A stretch of 64,000 bases of DNA, taken from assembly GCF_002099425.1 (NCBI RefSeq), contig NW_018343982.1:6917501-6981500 (forward strand). The letters run 5' to 3'. A model generated the notes under the pieces. The model searched no databases and was not told the DNA's origin. It was given only the letters and a program-made list of their open reading frames with translations. Below are positions 34,145-45,549 of the stretch, piece by piece (the first letter of the stretch is position 1; each line of letters starts with the position of its first letter). The position numbers were made by a program, and so were the translations under genes. The DNA comes from Phascolarctos cinereus. Its lineage: Eukaryota > Chordata > Mammalia > Diprotodontia > Phascolarctidae.

Positions 34145-34700
34145 AATAACGATGACAATAATAATAGTCATTTATATAACATTTGTATATTTTATCTCAT
34201 TTAAGCCTCATAATCCTATGAAGTAGGCATGATAATGTTATGCCAATTTTGTTTTTCTAAAATTATTTTATTTTTCCAATTAATAAGCATTTATTTCCTC
34301 TCCCTTCTACCTCCCTACACACCATTGAAAAAAAAAAAGAAGCAAAACAAAATCCTTATGACAAATATATATGATCAAACAAAACAGATTCCTCTACTGG
34401 TCATTTCCAATAATGCATGTCTCATTTTGCATCTTGAGTGAATCACCTCTTTGTTAGGAGTTGGGTAGCATATTCCATCATGAGTCCTCTGGAATCATGA
34501 TTGGTCATTGCATTGATCAAAATTCTTAAGTCTTTCAAAGGTGTTTGTCTTTGCTATATAAACATTGTTCTCCTGGTTCTGTTTATCTCCTTTTGCCCCA
34601 GCTCATTGGAGGTCAGTTTCTCTGAAACCATTTACAGATGAGGACAGTGAAGAATAAAGAGTTCAAGTGCCTTACCTATGATCACAAAGCTAGTGTTTCA
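34145..34700 (-). repeat. MIR antisense, split by an L1 3' end
   Basis: The MIR starts at 'ataatagtcatttatataac', stops near 34235, and resumes at about 34628 ('ccatttacagatgaggacag', 'gatcacaaagctagtgtt'). Between them lies an antisense L1-type 3' end (34240-34615: 'attttatttttccaattaat', 'tctcctggttctgtttatct'). Confidence 0.65.
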
Positions 34701-34712
34701 GGGTGAGGTGCC

Positions 34713-34716
<4 letters not shown>

Positions 34717-34763
<47 letters not shown>
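34717..34763 (+). repeat. (TC)n microsatellite
   Basis: About 22 uninterrupted TC units. Confidence 0.95.
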
Positions 34764-34764
<1 letters not shown>

Positions 34765-34779
34765 ACAATACACCTGCTC

Positions 34780-35702
34780 TCACTTGTTGATTTCATCAGG
34801 TTCCATGAGTTTAATGATCATGTCTATGTAGATGATTAGCAAATCTATATATCCAGCCCTAGTCTCTCTTCCTCAGCCATTATCTCCCATCACCAGCGGC
34901 TTATTGTACATTTCAAGCTAGATGTCTCATAGGCATTTCAGACTCAATATGTCTCAAGTTCAAATCATTATCTTTTTTTCCTACCCCTTCTCCCTTCTTA
35001 ACTCCCCTCATGCCCCCCCTCCTTTTTTAATCAAGGGCACCATCTTTCTAGTTGTCCATGTTTACAATCTCAGCTTTATTTGTGATTATTCACTTCACCC
35101 TACATATCAATTAGTTGCCAAATCTTGTAATTTCTACCTCTACAACATCTCTTACTTCTGTCTGCTTCTCTCCCATAGTAATTTAAGTTTTCATCACCTT
35201 TGTTGAACTATTGCAGTAACTTCCTGTCTTCAGTCTCCCTCCTTTGTGATTCCATCCTCTACATAGCTGTCAAAGAGTGTTTTCCTAAATCATAGATGTG
35301 ATTATGTCACTTCTCTACTCAGTGAATTTCAATGGCTCCCTGTTGCCTCTAGAATCAAATATCAAGTCTTCCATTTGTTATTCTAAGCACTATGCAACCT
35401 GACTGTAACCTACTTTTCCAAACTTATTAAACATTACCCCCATTTTTCTTCACTCTATTGTACAGCTAATCTTGCTGTTTCTCACACATGATTCTCTATC
35501 TGCCATCTATGTGCCTTTGTCCTGGCTGTCTTCCATGTATGGATTTGATTTTCTCCTCATCTCTGCCTCACAGTGACCCTTCAACTCAACCCAAGTGCTG
35601 TCTTTGATATGAACCCCTTCCTGATTACTCCAGCTGCTAGTCTCCCTCTCCAATGACCTTTTGATTTATATTTGTTCTGTATATACTCATTTATCACAGG
35701 TT
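34780..35702 (+). mobile_element. L2 LINE C-terminal and 3' UTR part
   Basis: 'aatctatatatccagcccta', 'tgccaaatcttgtaatttct', 'ctattgcagtaacttcctgt', 'aatggctccctgttgcctct', 'cttcctgattactccagctg'. Frames are heavily broken. The copy stops at about 35702, before the expected end. Confidence 0.75.
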
Positions 35703-36228
35703 TGGCTCCACCTACAGACATGTAGGAAAAGCCTTGGAAAAGCTTGGGGGAAACTGTCCAATGGTTGAGCATTTTCTCAACATTTTCCAAATTCCCATTG
35801 TGTTTCCTTTTCCTTTGGATGGATTTCTGGAGGAAGAAAAAGCAGCCATTTCAGGAGAAGCCATAGAAAGTTGAAATACAATTGTACTCACACGTGCAGA
35901 ACAATGTTACCAACAAATCACAAGATGGGAAAAATGGAAATAGTGACATATCCCCCAGGGCAGTGTGTGTCCTTAGCTTGGCTAACAACTCCTTCTTGTT
36001 ACTACTCTATCTAAGGAGAAGCAGAGTCTCCCATTGCTAGTCAACCCCCTTTTCTCTTTCTCCAATTTTCTGCTTTTTCATTTGCCTTCCTTGTCTTCTA
36101 AACTGGTCAGTGATAAATGGTTGGGAGAGTTTCAATTTCTCTAATTATGTGACCTTCTTGTCTATGTTATCTAAAATATTTATATAAAATTTTATGGCCA
36201 TTAATATTGATCCTGCTTGGTTATTGGT

Positions 36229-36308
<80 letters not shown>

Positions 36309-36704
36309 GGAGAGAGGAGAGAGGAATTTTTTCTGGTACAGGAAGATTTGCTCTGGCTAAGTTGGGTGCAGAGCTTGCTTGTACCCTTTTCCATAAGCTT
36401 TGAGCTATATACATGAGGTACAGAGGTACCTGAGTTCAATAGTTATACCATATAGATGACAAGTATGGGTAGCTGAACAGAAAACAACCCTTTTAGTCAG
36501 AGAGGCTTTGGGTTTCTGCTTTCCACAGGCTACAAAACTTAGCTTTAGAGGGGAGGGAGAACTTCCTTTATAGTGGACACTTTGCAGGTCTAGCTCCAAA
36601 AGGCTATCGGTGACGGAAGGTATTAGCTCTTGGGGTTGGAGGGCCTCTGCCCTTGCTCAGGAGCTCCTTCTTATGGTGAGACATATATGCACCAGCTGTT
36701 TCTG
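35703..36704. other. Unassigned insert between L2 pieces
   Basis: About 1 kb with no recognised gene. It separates the L2 body on the left from an L2 terminus on the right, so it may be an insertion into the L2, or the two L2 pieces may be unrelated copies. Confidence 0.4.
36232..36316 (+). repeat. (GA)n microsatellite
   Basis: About 26 GA units, then GACAGA variants: 85 bases of near-pure purine. Confidence 0.95.
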
Positions 36705-36830
36705 CTGATAGATATGTAAGCATCTGGAGGTCAGGGACTGCTCTATCTATGTTTTTGTATCTCCACTGTTTAACCGAGGGCTAGACACATAGTGAGTGCT
36801 TAATACATATTTGTTGATTGATTAGCTGTG
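36705..36830 (+). mobile_element. L2 terminus
   Basis: 'ctggaggtcagggactgctc', 'gtgagtgcttaatacatatt', 'gttgattgatt'. Confidence 0.7.
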
Positions 36831-37234
36831 ATTTGAACCCCAGTCTTCCTGACTCCAATTTTAGCACTCTCCATCTATAGTACCACACCTATCTCTCTTA
36901 GAGAAGCTACTGCAGTCTTTTCCCTGAAGGGAATCCCATGAAGTAGGAGGAGCGGTGATAATTAGAAACATGAAGAGAGTATAAATGAGCCACAGGTTGG
37001 GCTAAATTTTGGATAAAATAGTGGGGTTACAGGGACAGAAGACCCTTCGCACCCCATGATACTACAGCCTCCAAGACTGAAAAAGGAGGTTGGTTGTAGT
37101 TCCTTCCTCCACAGTTCCCTTGGTGCCTCGCAGCCCAGCCCTTAATTTCTTGTGCTTGAACTGTTGAAATAGTTTCTAGGATTGTAGTTTGATTCCCTCC
37201 AATCCACTGGGCTAGATGAATCTTCCTCAAACCA

Positions 37235-37725
37235 AGATTTCATTAGGTTATTCTCTTGACGAATAACGTCTTTATGTCTATTCTATCAAGTCTAAATTCC
37301 TCTGTTTGACTTGCAAAATCCTCCATAATTTAACCCACTTAATCTATCCAACTGAATTTTCTATCATTTTTCTTCATGAACTTTCTGTTTTAGTAAGGAC
37401 ATTCAATTTAATAAACATTTATTAAGCACCTACTATGTGCCAAGGCACTGTGCCAAGTGCTGGACATTCTCTCTACTATCCCATAAATGTACCACTGTCA
37501 CTCCCAACTCTATGTCTTCAATCATCTTGTTCCCCTTGTGCAAAATGCTATGTTCCCTTCCTTCTTTGCAAACCCTATCTATCCTTCATAGCCCAGCTCA
37601 TCACACCTCCTCCATGAAGTTTTCTTGAATTATTTCTGCCCTCATGAATTGCCCGGTTCTCTAAATTCCTACAGCAGAGTCTGTACTATGGAATATAGTG
37701 CTTGATTATGAATATATAAAGATAT
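37235..37725 (+). mobile_element. L2/L3-type LINE fragments with nested antisense L2 end
   Basis: Sense LINE text ('attcctctgtttgacttgca', 'cccagctcatcacacctcct', 'tccatgaagttttcttgaat') is interrupted at 37398-37465 by an antisense L2 terminus ('ataaacatttattaagcacc', 'gtgccaagtgctgg'). Confidence 0.6.
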
Positions 37726-38039
37726 ATTTTATACTATTCACTGGTTTACCTATTCATTCACCAAATGCTATTTTCTGAATAACTCCTCTATGGAAGACAC
37801 TGTGTTAGGTGTTGATGGAGAGACCAAAAAAAAAATATGAGTTACTTGTGGAGAAGACACATGAAGTATTCTTGGGAATTATCTTTCCATGAGACCCACT
37901 TCTGCCAGGCTCCAGCCTTGTGTCTAGATCTCTGATAAGTTAACTGATACAGAAAATACTCAGTCTCACTGTCATCTACATTTCTGATGATCACATAAAG
38001 TTTGAAGATATGCTGTCACAGAAAGCTGAACTTGAACAC

Positions 38040-38830
38040 TCAATGGATTAATTACTCATCAGGTACTTCTGTGGACTATATGCCGTCATAGTCACTAAAC
38101 CTGTCTGATGTATTAGTTAATTGACCAGCAACGCATGCAAGATGCTTAAAGTCCAGTCCATTTGACCATTCTCCAAATTGGCATACTACCCATACCTAAG
38201 GAAGGTCGTTCTTGGATGAGGTCCTTCATTTTTGCCTGTGAAGCTAGATGGGCAGTACTTCATTTCTCCTATATAAATCAAGTAATGGGTCATGATGAGT
38301 AGTAAGGGCTTTGCACATAGAAATCTGAAGCTTTTGGTTGTCTTTACTGGGACATGATGTTGGCTCATATACTGAGTCACATGCAGTATGTACTCAGGCC
38401 AAGGACATTGTGGGGGTGTACAGCAGGCTTGTTGTACCCCTTGCCAATTTTCCACATCCCCATCCCTGAGGGATAGTACAGTTCGATTTTATCACAGACT
38501 TCACAGATGCTTAACAAGTACTCATTGATTGATTAATTGAGTGATTGACTCATCTTTATCAAAGGGATATGGTGCCACTTGGGTGGTGTTGGACAATCTG
38601 ACCAAGATGATCCACTTCCTTCCCTGTATTAAACTTTCCGCTATAGCAAGGTTGCCCATCTCTGCCTAAAGGGGGTTTTCTGACTCTATTGCCTTCCTTC
38701 TCACAGTATTGCCAGTTGGAGTCCCCATTTTGTTTCATTTTGCTTCTCAATTTCTGGACCTCACTAACTGTATGGCATATTACCATCACTGGGATAGCAG
38801 ACAGAGTGTGTAAACTAAACCTTAGAATAC
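38040..38830 (+). mobile_element. Ty3/gypsy (Metaviridae) integrase fossil
   Basis: A decayed pol fragment of a Ty3/gypsy LTR retrotransposon. Integrase landmarks appear in order: an AGLLYPLPI linker-type block near 38415, a VQFDFITDF-like block near 38480 (start of the catalytic core), and VVLDNLTKMIHFLPC near 38577, which corresponds to the family motif VVVDRLTKMAHFIPC. It is clearly broken in several places. A short L2-type tail (about 38508-38553: 'atgcttaacaagtactcatt') is inserted inside it. No LTRs could be assigned. In mammals such sequence is either a fossil or the parent of domesticated genes (GIN1, RTL, KRBA2 families); this copy looks dead and ancient. Confidence 0.72.
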
Positions 38831-39314
38831 TATCTCTGGTGCTATAATTCTTACCAAAAGGATGAATAGGCCATCCTCATTCCCACTTTGGAACTTTTCT
38901 CATAAATTAGAGGACATACAAACTATATCTTCCACCCTTGTTTTGTTTTCTTTTTTCCTTGCACTCATCCTGTGCAATTATCATTCTCTTACAAGAAGCC
39001 AAAGTGCTATACAGAGCCAACTAACCATAATTGTGCTTCTTGGTACCTGGGGCATGGAGAACCAGGTCTAGTTACTTGATAACCTCTATACCTGTAACAT
39101 ACCTGGTGTCCTGGTTTAGGGTAGCTCAAATCTTGGCAGGTTTGCTGCTGGTCCCATTTGCAGCAGAAGTCAGAAATATCAGTTAGGAGGATGGAGGATA
39201 ATTACTTTGACCTCTTAGGTTAGCTTTTGTACTGTCTCAGATTTTTTTTTTTTGACAATTCTGAGAAGATCTTGAGAACAAGGTGGGGTTTATAGTCCAA
39301 CTTCTACACAGCTC

Positions 39315-39339
39315 CTCTGTGTGTGTGTGTGTGTGTGCT
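39315..39339 (+). repeat. (GT)n microsatellite
   Basis: About ten GT units. Confidence 0.9.
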
Positions 39340-39439
39340 GGTAGAAATATTTGAACTGGGTGTTGGGTTTTGGGGACATAGGATTCTCATAAGTGGTTAA
39401 TTAGAAACTGCAAGGATTTTATAACCTTAAGATAGGTGG

Positions 39440-40252
39440 ACTTCATGTCAACACAACAATACTATGTCCAAAAAATAGATTTATTCTTAGCTTGGGGGCA
39501 TTCTGCTTCACTTTTGTTTGGCTGACCCTTAGGTGAGGGTGGGAGCTCATAACCTGGCTATGACTAAAGAGCTATTTGTCTTCCCCTACCAGGAAAAGGT
39601 TTTCTAGTTACTGTGGCCTAGAAAATTTGAGCTGAAATAGCTAACAGGTGGCCTTGAAGAGATGAAGCCAAGAAGCTGGTAGCAGAGAATTTTGTTAGCC
39701 ATTAAAACAGCAGAAGCTGATGCTCTGCACAGACATGTTGGGTCCAGAACAGAGTTGGTGCATCCCATGGAGCATGGAGATCCAATACCCAGCAGAGAGC
39801 GGTAGAGAACAATGTAATGCCTCAGTAGAAGAGATTGTCGGTGTGAGAATTGGAGGTGTGTGTTGTCCTGGTCACTTGTATACTGGCCACATACGCCCCC
39901 AGAATATGTTTGCTACATATGGTCTTGTTCACATGGGCTGTTGGTATTTTTCTTTACACATGTTTCCTGGCCATATGTATTCTTTTTATGTGTTCCTGTT
40001 CACACATTTTCTGTCTATGCTCCTTCACGTATGTGTGCTGACCACATCTACACCTTATATATGTGCTTCTATGTGAGATTCATATGTATAGCTCCTCTTT
40101 CTGTTGAGGTGGGTGTATGTATGAGTATTTGTGGAACGGTATGTCTCAAGTTTATGGGAGAGATGTTCAATCATTTCTTATTGTACTATTTCATTAAATG
40201 TCTTTGCTTTGAATTAATTGAGTCTTCTGGCTGACTAGTAAAAGTGAAGACA
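39440..40252 (+). mobile_element. Candidate ERV LTR (fossil)
   Basis: The right end has LTR-like order: ATTAAA at about 40192 ('tttcattaaatgtctttgct'), a U5-like 'gagtcttctggctgactagt' and a final ...GAAGACA. The next bases, tttgtgggggcttatgag, share TGGGGGCT with a proline-tRNA primer-binding site. The left edge is not defined. Class I (gammaretrovirus-like) is my guess. Confidence 0.4.
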
Positions 40253-41000
40253 TTTGTGGGGGCTTATGAGCTTTAATTTTGATACCCTGGTAGCATTTCT
40301 GGGGTATCAGTGTGCTAGAGAGGGGGTACCTAGGTGTTTTGCTAGAAACTGGTAGAAAGGGTGGCAACTTTCTTCCCCATACCTCAAGTATTAACTGGTC
40401 AGAGTTACCCTGCTTCATCTATGCCTACCCTCTCTTTTATTAATTTGTAGTTAAATCTTGATCTGAGGGCACTTAGGTGGCACAGTAGATAGAGTGCAGG
40501 GCCAAGAGTCAGGAAGACTCATCTTCCTGAGTTCAAATCTAGCCTCAGACACTTACTAGCTATGTGACCCTGGGCAAGTCACATCACCCTGTTTGCCTCA
40601 GTTTCCTCACATGTAAAATGAGCTGGAGAAGGAAATTTCAAACTCCTCTAGTATCTTTGCCAAGAAAATGCCAAATGGAGTCGCCAAGAGTCAGACATGA
40701 CTGATAAACAACTGAACTGAAGGTTTTGACCTGAGCTTTGCCCACTACTACTAATTATGGATTGGCAGGAAGAATATAGTGTTCAGGAAATACCTGACTC
40801 ATGGAAGTTATGGGGCTTCTTCCAGTATCTAGTGGACCAGTAGAGGTATTGGTCCAAGGAAATGTTACATCTGCCCCAAAATTTATAGGGGTTTTTTACC
40901 TCAGAAAACCATGTCCTCAGGGACTAGTGGAAGATATCAGGGACAGGGATAGTATCTGAACCCGTGACTTTATAGGCATGACTGAATCAGGAGAGAGTGG
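40253..41000 (+). mobile_element. Candidate ERV leader (fossil), with SINE insertion
   Basis: Sequence after the possible primer-binding site continues without recognisable coding for several hundred bases ('gataccctggtagcatttct'). A MAR1-like SINE interrupts it. The right edge is arbitrary and the element is incomplete. Confidence 0.3.
40457..40735 (+). repeat. MAR1-like CORE-SINE with duplication
   Basis: Full-length sense copy ('cacttaggtggcacagtaga', 'gagttcaaatctagcctcag', 'agtcagacatgactgataaa'). Candidate duplication TTGATCTGAG (left) and TTGACCTGAG (right), one mismatch. Confidence 0.85.
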
Positions 41001-41924
41001 AGGATTTGGTTTATAACCATGCCAGCACATGAATACAGGGCAGGAGACATAAAAGGTCAAAGATTTCAGGAGGCAAGCTGAGTCCAACAAAGTCATTTCT
41101 CTGAAACTCTCTGTGTTGTTTCCTGGTTTGGTATTGGCTTTGAAGCTTGCATGCAAAGGACTCAGACTCCTGAAAATGGCTGCCCACTTCCACCTCAGAC
41201 TTTGAGATAATATTCAAAAATGGTGGTACTTACCTGTCCTGGCCTTTGGCTTTAGGATTGCTTGTATCTCAGTGCAAATATCACTCCTCTTTCTAGGAGG
41301 GATTTGGTCCTCTGTCCTAGTGCATTTTCTAATTTCTGGCACTTGCTGATCTTTCCTCCTCTCCATTCCTAAACCTTCTGAAAAGTGAGTTGGGGACTGG
41401 TTCTTTCCTCAGGGGTGGGGGTGGAGAGTGGAGAGAGGGGCATTCATGTCTGATTCTAATTGACTGCAAGGGCAGGCAGTGAACCCAGGACGAAGAGCTC
41501 TATGCCACTTGCAACCTTGGCACAGTGCCCAGTAGAAGAGCAGAATTCCTGGGACAGCTCAGCAGGGAATGATCTAACCCTTCCTGGGTACAGCTGCTGG
41601 TGCTACAAGCAGGGGAATTAGGCAGCAACTCAAGCAATTTTTGCTTCGGGGGTTTTTTGTCAACCATCACACCAAGATTCTTGAACAAAAGACTTGGTAA
41701 TCAGAAACTACTTTACTTAGGGATGACTTCCTCCATTTCTGACTGCTCTTTTCAGCAGTCCACACTCATTTCACATTATCTGAAGTTGGACTTCATTCTG
41801 GTCTTTAGGCATTTCTTTCATTCACTAATATCTCCCAGTCCTCTTTCTTTTCTTCTTCTGTCTCTTCTATGCTCTTCTCAGCCGCCTCAATCTTTCTTCT
41901 AAAACTACCCTTTCCTTTCAAGTT
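41001..41924. other. No gene recognised
   Basis: Unique-looking sequence. No gene, RNA or repeat recognised. Confidence 0.45.
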
Positions 41925-42015
41925 GTGTCCCTGAGACACATTAGCTGTGTGACCATGGACAAGTCCCTTAACTTGTGAGAGCCTCAGTTTCCTCACTATA
42001 AAATAGAGATCTTAA
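41925..42015 (+). repeat. MIR core fragment
   Basis: 'attagctgtgtgaccatgga', 'cctcagtttcctcactataa'. Confidence 0.7.
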
Positions 42016-42019
42016 CATT

Positions 42020-42225
42020 TCCTTTTATGATGGCATAGTAGAAAGAACACTGGATTTGGAGTCATACGACCTGGGTTCAAATCCCTTCTCTGTTACTTAC
42101 TACTTGTGTGACCTTTAGGGAAGCAACTTAATCTTTCTGGGCTCAGTTTTCTCATCTGTAAAATGAGGTTGATTTAGATGATTCTAAAGGTCCCTTTCAA
42201 CTCTTAATCTCTGACACTACTCCAT
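42020..42225 (+). repeat. MIR3 SINE
   Basis: 'agtagaaagaacactggatt', 'acctgggttcaaatccct', 'tttagatgattctaaaggtc'. Near full length. Confidence 0.78.
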
Positions 42226-42245
42226 AGAGTTGTTATGAGAATTTT

Positions 42246-42495
42246 GTTGTTGTTTCAGTCGTGTGCAACTTTTTGTGGCCCTATTTTGGGCCCTATATTT
42301 CTTGCAAAGAAACTGGAATGGTTTGCCATTTCCTTATCCAGAACATTTTATAGATGAAGAAATGGAGGCAAAAAGGTTAAGTGACTTGGCCAGGGTGACA
42401 TAGCTAGTAAGTTTCTGAGGCTGGGTTTGAACAGATGAAGATGAATCTTCCTGATTCCAAGTCCAGTGCTCTATCCACTAGGTCACCTAGATGCC
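42246..42495 (-). repeat. MAR1-like CORE-SINE, antisense
   Basis: 'gttgtttcagtcgtgtgcaa', 'aactggaatggtttgccatt', 'gtccagtgctctatccacta'. Confidence 0.85.
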
Positions 42496-42784
42496 TCTGT
42501 TACAAGAACAGCACTTTGGAAATCTTAAGCAAAAATTTGAGTTATTATTCTCCTTCCTTCCATATTCTCCCTTTCATTCTTTCCTTTTCTCTTCTCCCCT
42601 ACACCTTCTTTTTTTTCCTCCTCTCCCTGCCCCCATTCCATAAGGTTGAATTGAGGATATTTGTTCAGCATTTACGGTGGAAAGACAACCCCCAGATTTC
42701 CCTAACCACTTAAGAGTAGATGCTTCCAGCAAGTAGCCCATCTCTTCCCACCCCCTGAAAAATGGTCTCATTCTTATTTGTAAA

Positions 42785-42972
42785 CATATTATCACAGTTC
42801 AGAAGGCACTCAGAGATCAACTAATTCAAACCCCTCATTTTAGAGATGAGGGAAGCAAAGGCCTAGGAAGGCAAAAATGACCCAATGAAAGTCACATGCT
42901 GAGTTGGCGGTCAAGTTGGAAGTGGAACCCAGGCATCCTTGTGTTCTAGTCTAGGGTTCTTTATCTTACATC
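42785..42972 (-). repeat. MIR3 SINE, antisense
   Basis: 'caaacccctcattttagaga', 'agtggaacccaggcatcct'. Confidence 0.65.
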
Positions 42973-43284
42973 AGCTTCTGTTGTTGTTTTCAGAAACTCC
43001 CACTAGACTTGACAAAAGTTCTGCCTTGTAGATCTTAAGCTCCTAAAAACAAAGAAGAGAGAAATTTATTGTTATTTCCCATTCTACTTTATGGGATTCT
43101 GTTCAGAAGAAAGGCAGATATAAATCCAAGTGAATAGAGGAGACATTAATTTCTCTTCTAGAAGGATTCTTTGAAGGGAGGTAGAGGAACAAGCCTTATA
43201 TCTTCAGTTTCTGTGCAAAATGGGAGGGTGATGGAGAGGACAGCTAGATTCTTCCCAGCTCTGCCCAGAAGGACCCCAGAAGTG

Positions 43285-43515
43285 ATGTATGAAGCATTAT
43301 TGAACTTGGAGTTAGGAAGACTTGAAGAGTTAGGAAGACTTGAGTTCCAGTCCTGCATCAGACACTTACTAGCTGGGTGACCTTTGGTAAATTCTGTGCC
43401 TCAGTTTCCTCAGCTGTAGAATGGGATTATAATAGCATCTACTTCATAAGGTTGTTAAGGAAATCAAATGAGATAACATACGTAAACCTTAAAGTACTGT
43501 ATAAATGGTAGCTGT
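43285..43515 (+). repeat. MIR-type SINE with internal 18-bp tandem duplication
   Basis: 'agacacttactagctgggtg', 'gcctcagtttcctcagctgt', 'gataacatacgtaaac', 'gtataaatggtagctg'. GAGTTAGGAAGACTTGAA at 43309-43326 is repeated at once at 43327-43344. Confidence 0.78.
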
Positions 43516-43666
43516 TAATGGGGAAATCATTTTGGAAGGGTAAAAATGTAAGTAAATCATGACAGGAGCATGTGTCAGCTGAAGAGTAGGTGTTTCCAAA
43601 TGCTCCCAAATGCCCTAAGGTAGTAACAAGCCAGTTTCTTCTTTACCGATGCTTTCCTGCAACAAG

Positions 43667-43725
43667 GGTCTGTGTGTGAGTGAGTGACTGAGTGAGTGAA
43701 TGAGTGTGTGTGTGTGTGTGTGTAT
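43667..43725 (+). repeat. GT/GAGT-rich microsatellite
   Basis: Imperfect GAGTGA units lead into about ten GT units. Confidence 0.9.
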
Positions 43726-43789
43726 TCTTGGTTCGGCTGGGATGATGAATCCTGAGCATGGGAGACAAGCTCCAGCTAAGCATTAACGT

Positions 43790-44110
43790 GATGGATGCGG
43801 TGCCCTGGGAAACGCTTTTGTGTGCCAGCCACAGAGACACAGACAAAGGGACTGACTGCTCCTGCAGGCCTGAGTCTCCATTGCTGAGTAGCCTCTGATG
43901 GCTCCCTCTCTAGCTCACTGTGCAATGTATGGTTGGGATCCATGCACACCAATGATGTAAACAAACATCTGGCTCCATTTCAGGCACAGCTGAGCAATTA
44001 AATTCTGCCTAATTATATTCTCTGGGCCGATTCGATCACAGGCTGTAGGCCATTCTTCCAAAACTTTGGGCATTCTTCTGGAGCTCAGGGGGATTGTATT
44101 TGCTTCTGTA
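43790..44110. promoter_or_regulatory. Candidate conserved non-coding element (enhancer-like)
   Basis: Repeat-free, balanced-GC sequence with unusually dense developmental binding motifs: a forkhead site TGTAAACAAACA at 43956-43967, an E-box CAGCTG at 43987-43992, homeodomain cores CAATTAAA and CTAATTATA at 43995-44020, and CCATTCTTCC-type repeats after 44050. Open frames are short, so it is unlikely to be an exon. Conservation cannot be seen from one genome, so this is inference from motif content and repeat absence. Confidence 0.35.
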
Positions 44111-44489
44111 TTGCTCCTTGATTTATATCAGTGGCAAGGAGGGATGTAAGGCTCTTCCTCATTCTTTCCTAATCTGTTCTTCATTTTACTACATCACAGT
44201 TCATTAACTGTACCTTCTCTTCCTTTGTCCTTCTTTCCCTAAAATAGTGGCTTTCCATCTCTGTGCCCATCCACGATCCCCATAACATTCAGATACCACG
44301 CAGTGCAGTTCTATTCAATTCAATATTCATCATCTGAGTGCCTCCTCTTTGTAGATGAGCAGCCTGGTGTAATGCAGAGCTTGGAGAAAGGAAGACCTGA
44401 GTTCAGTTTTGTCCTCTGCCACCTTGGAGACAACATGATTTTAAAGGCACTTAGGTGTTCAAATTTTCAAGATGTCTCAAAAAAGTGAA

Positions 44490-44635
44490 AACTTTTTTTT
44501 TTGGCAAGGCAATGGGGTTAAGTGACTTGCCCAGGGTCACACAGCTAGTAAATGTTATGTGTCGGAGGCTGAATCTGAATCCAGGTCCAGTGCTCTATCC
44601 ATTGTGCCACCTAGCTGCCCCGAACACTTTTTTTT
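44490..44635 (-). repeat. Marsupial short SINE, antisense
   Basis: T run, then 'ggcaatggggttaagtgact', 'gggtcacacagctagtaaat', 'gtgccacctagctgcccc'. Flanks GAAAACTTTTTTTT and GAACACTTTTTTTT form a probable one-mismatch duplication. Confidence 0.88.
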
Positions 44636-45549
44636 TAAAAAGATCATTTTACCCCCCAAAAGTCCATAAGAAAATGTTTGCAGTTGCCTAGCCATAGGAC
44701 TACTTTCTGCCCTTCATAAAATCTTGATGAGAGCAATTTATACATGTATCAAATGAAAATATGAGAATGCAACTGACAGGCTTTCACAGATAATTTTCTA
44801 TAGCAGATCACATCTTTATTATCTGGAAACTATAGAGAATATAAGAGCCTGCTGTGTTTATCATTTGTTGATTTAAAAAATGAATTAAAAAATGTATTTT
44901 TAAAGGCCCTTTCAAATAAGGTATCTCCTTCATGTGTTAAGAAAATACAAGATTTGGGGACAGATTTGACAATGGATTTAACATTGTTCAATTACTTGCT
45001 GCATGTTCATATCAACTGAGACATAAAATAAGGAGATAAAGGTTTATTGGAGGCATTTGCCAGTGTCATATCTTTTGAAAGCTCTAAACACAAATAATGA
45101 GAATCAAAGTAGGGTACTAAAGAGGTGAAGCACAACATGGTCAGGGAACAATGTTGTATCCAAATACTGACAAAAACAATCAAACAACCATTCTATCCTT
45201 TCTCCTTCTTTTCAACTATTTTTTTTTTGACTCCCTATCCAGGATTGTACTGTGAGTCCTGGGGACTGTACAGTTCCTAGGCTGGGGATAAGAGGTTCCA
45301 CTGGAAGAGATAAGATGCTTATTGATTCTCAACAGGCTTGGATTTTAGTCCTTTCTGTATCTTTACTGTATAATTAAAATTGTATTATGTTTAAGAGGTT
45401 TGTGAGCCTGAGTACTTATTTTGTTGATATCTTCAGTTTTTAAGTCAACATGACTTTTTGGTTTTGTTTTTAATTACTATGTCCCTCCTACTACTATCTC
45501 ATTGGATAAATGAGAATAAACCTAAAACTTGAAAGTCATCAATACCTAG

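Noticed and set aside
36145-36414. Arg/Glu and Leu/Ser repeat frames over the GA tract
   Set aside because: Microsatellite translation, not a gene.
39720-40234. Overlapping Cys/His/Tyr-rich open frames
   Set aside because: Three overlapping frames in a candidate LTR; composition reflects repeated ACATATG/TGTTC text, not a protein.
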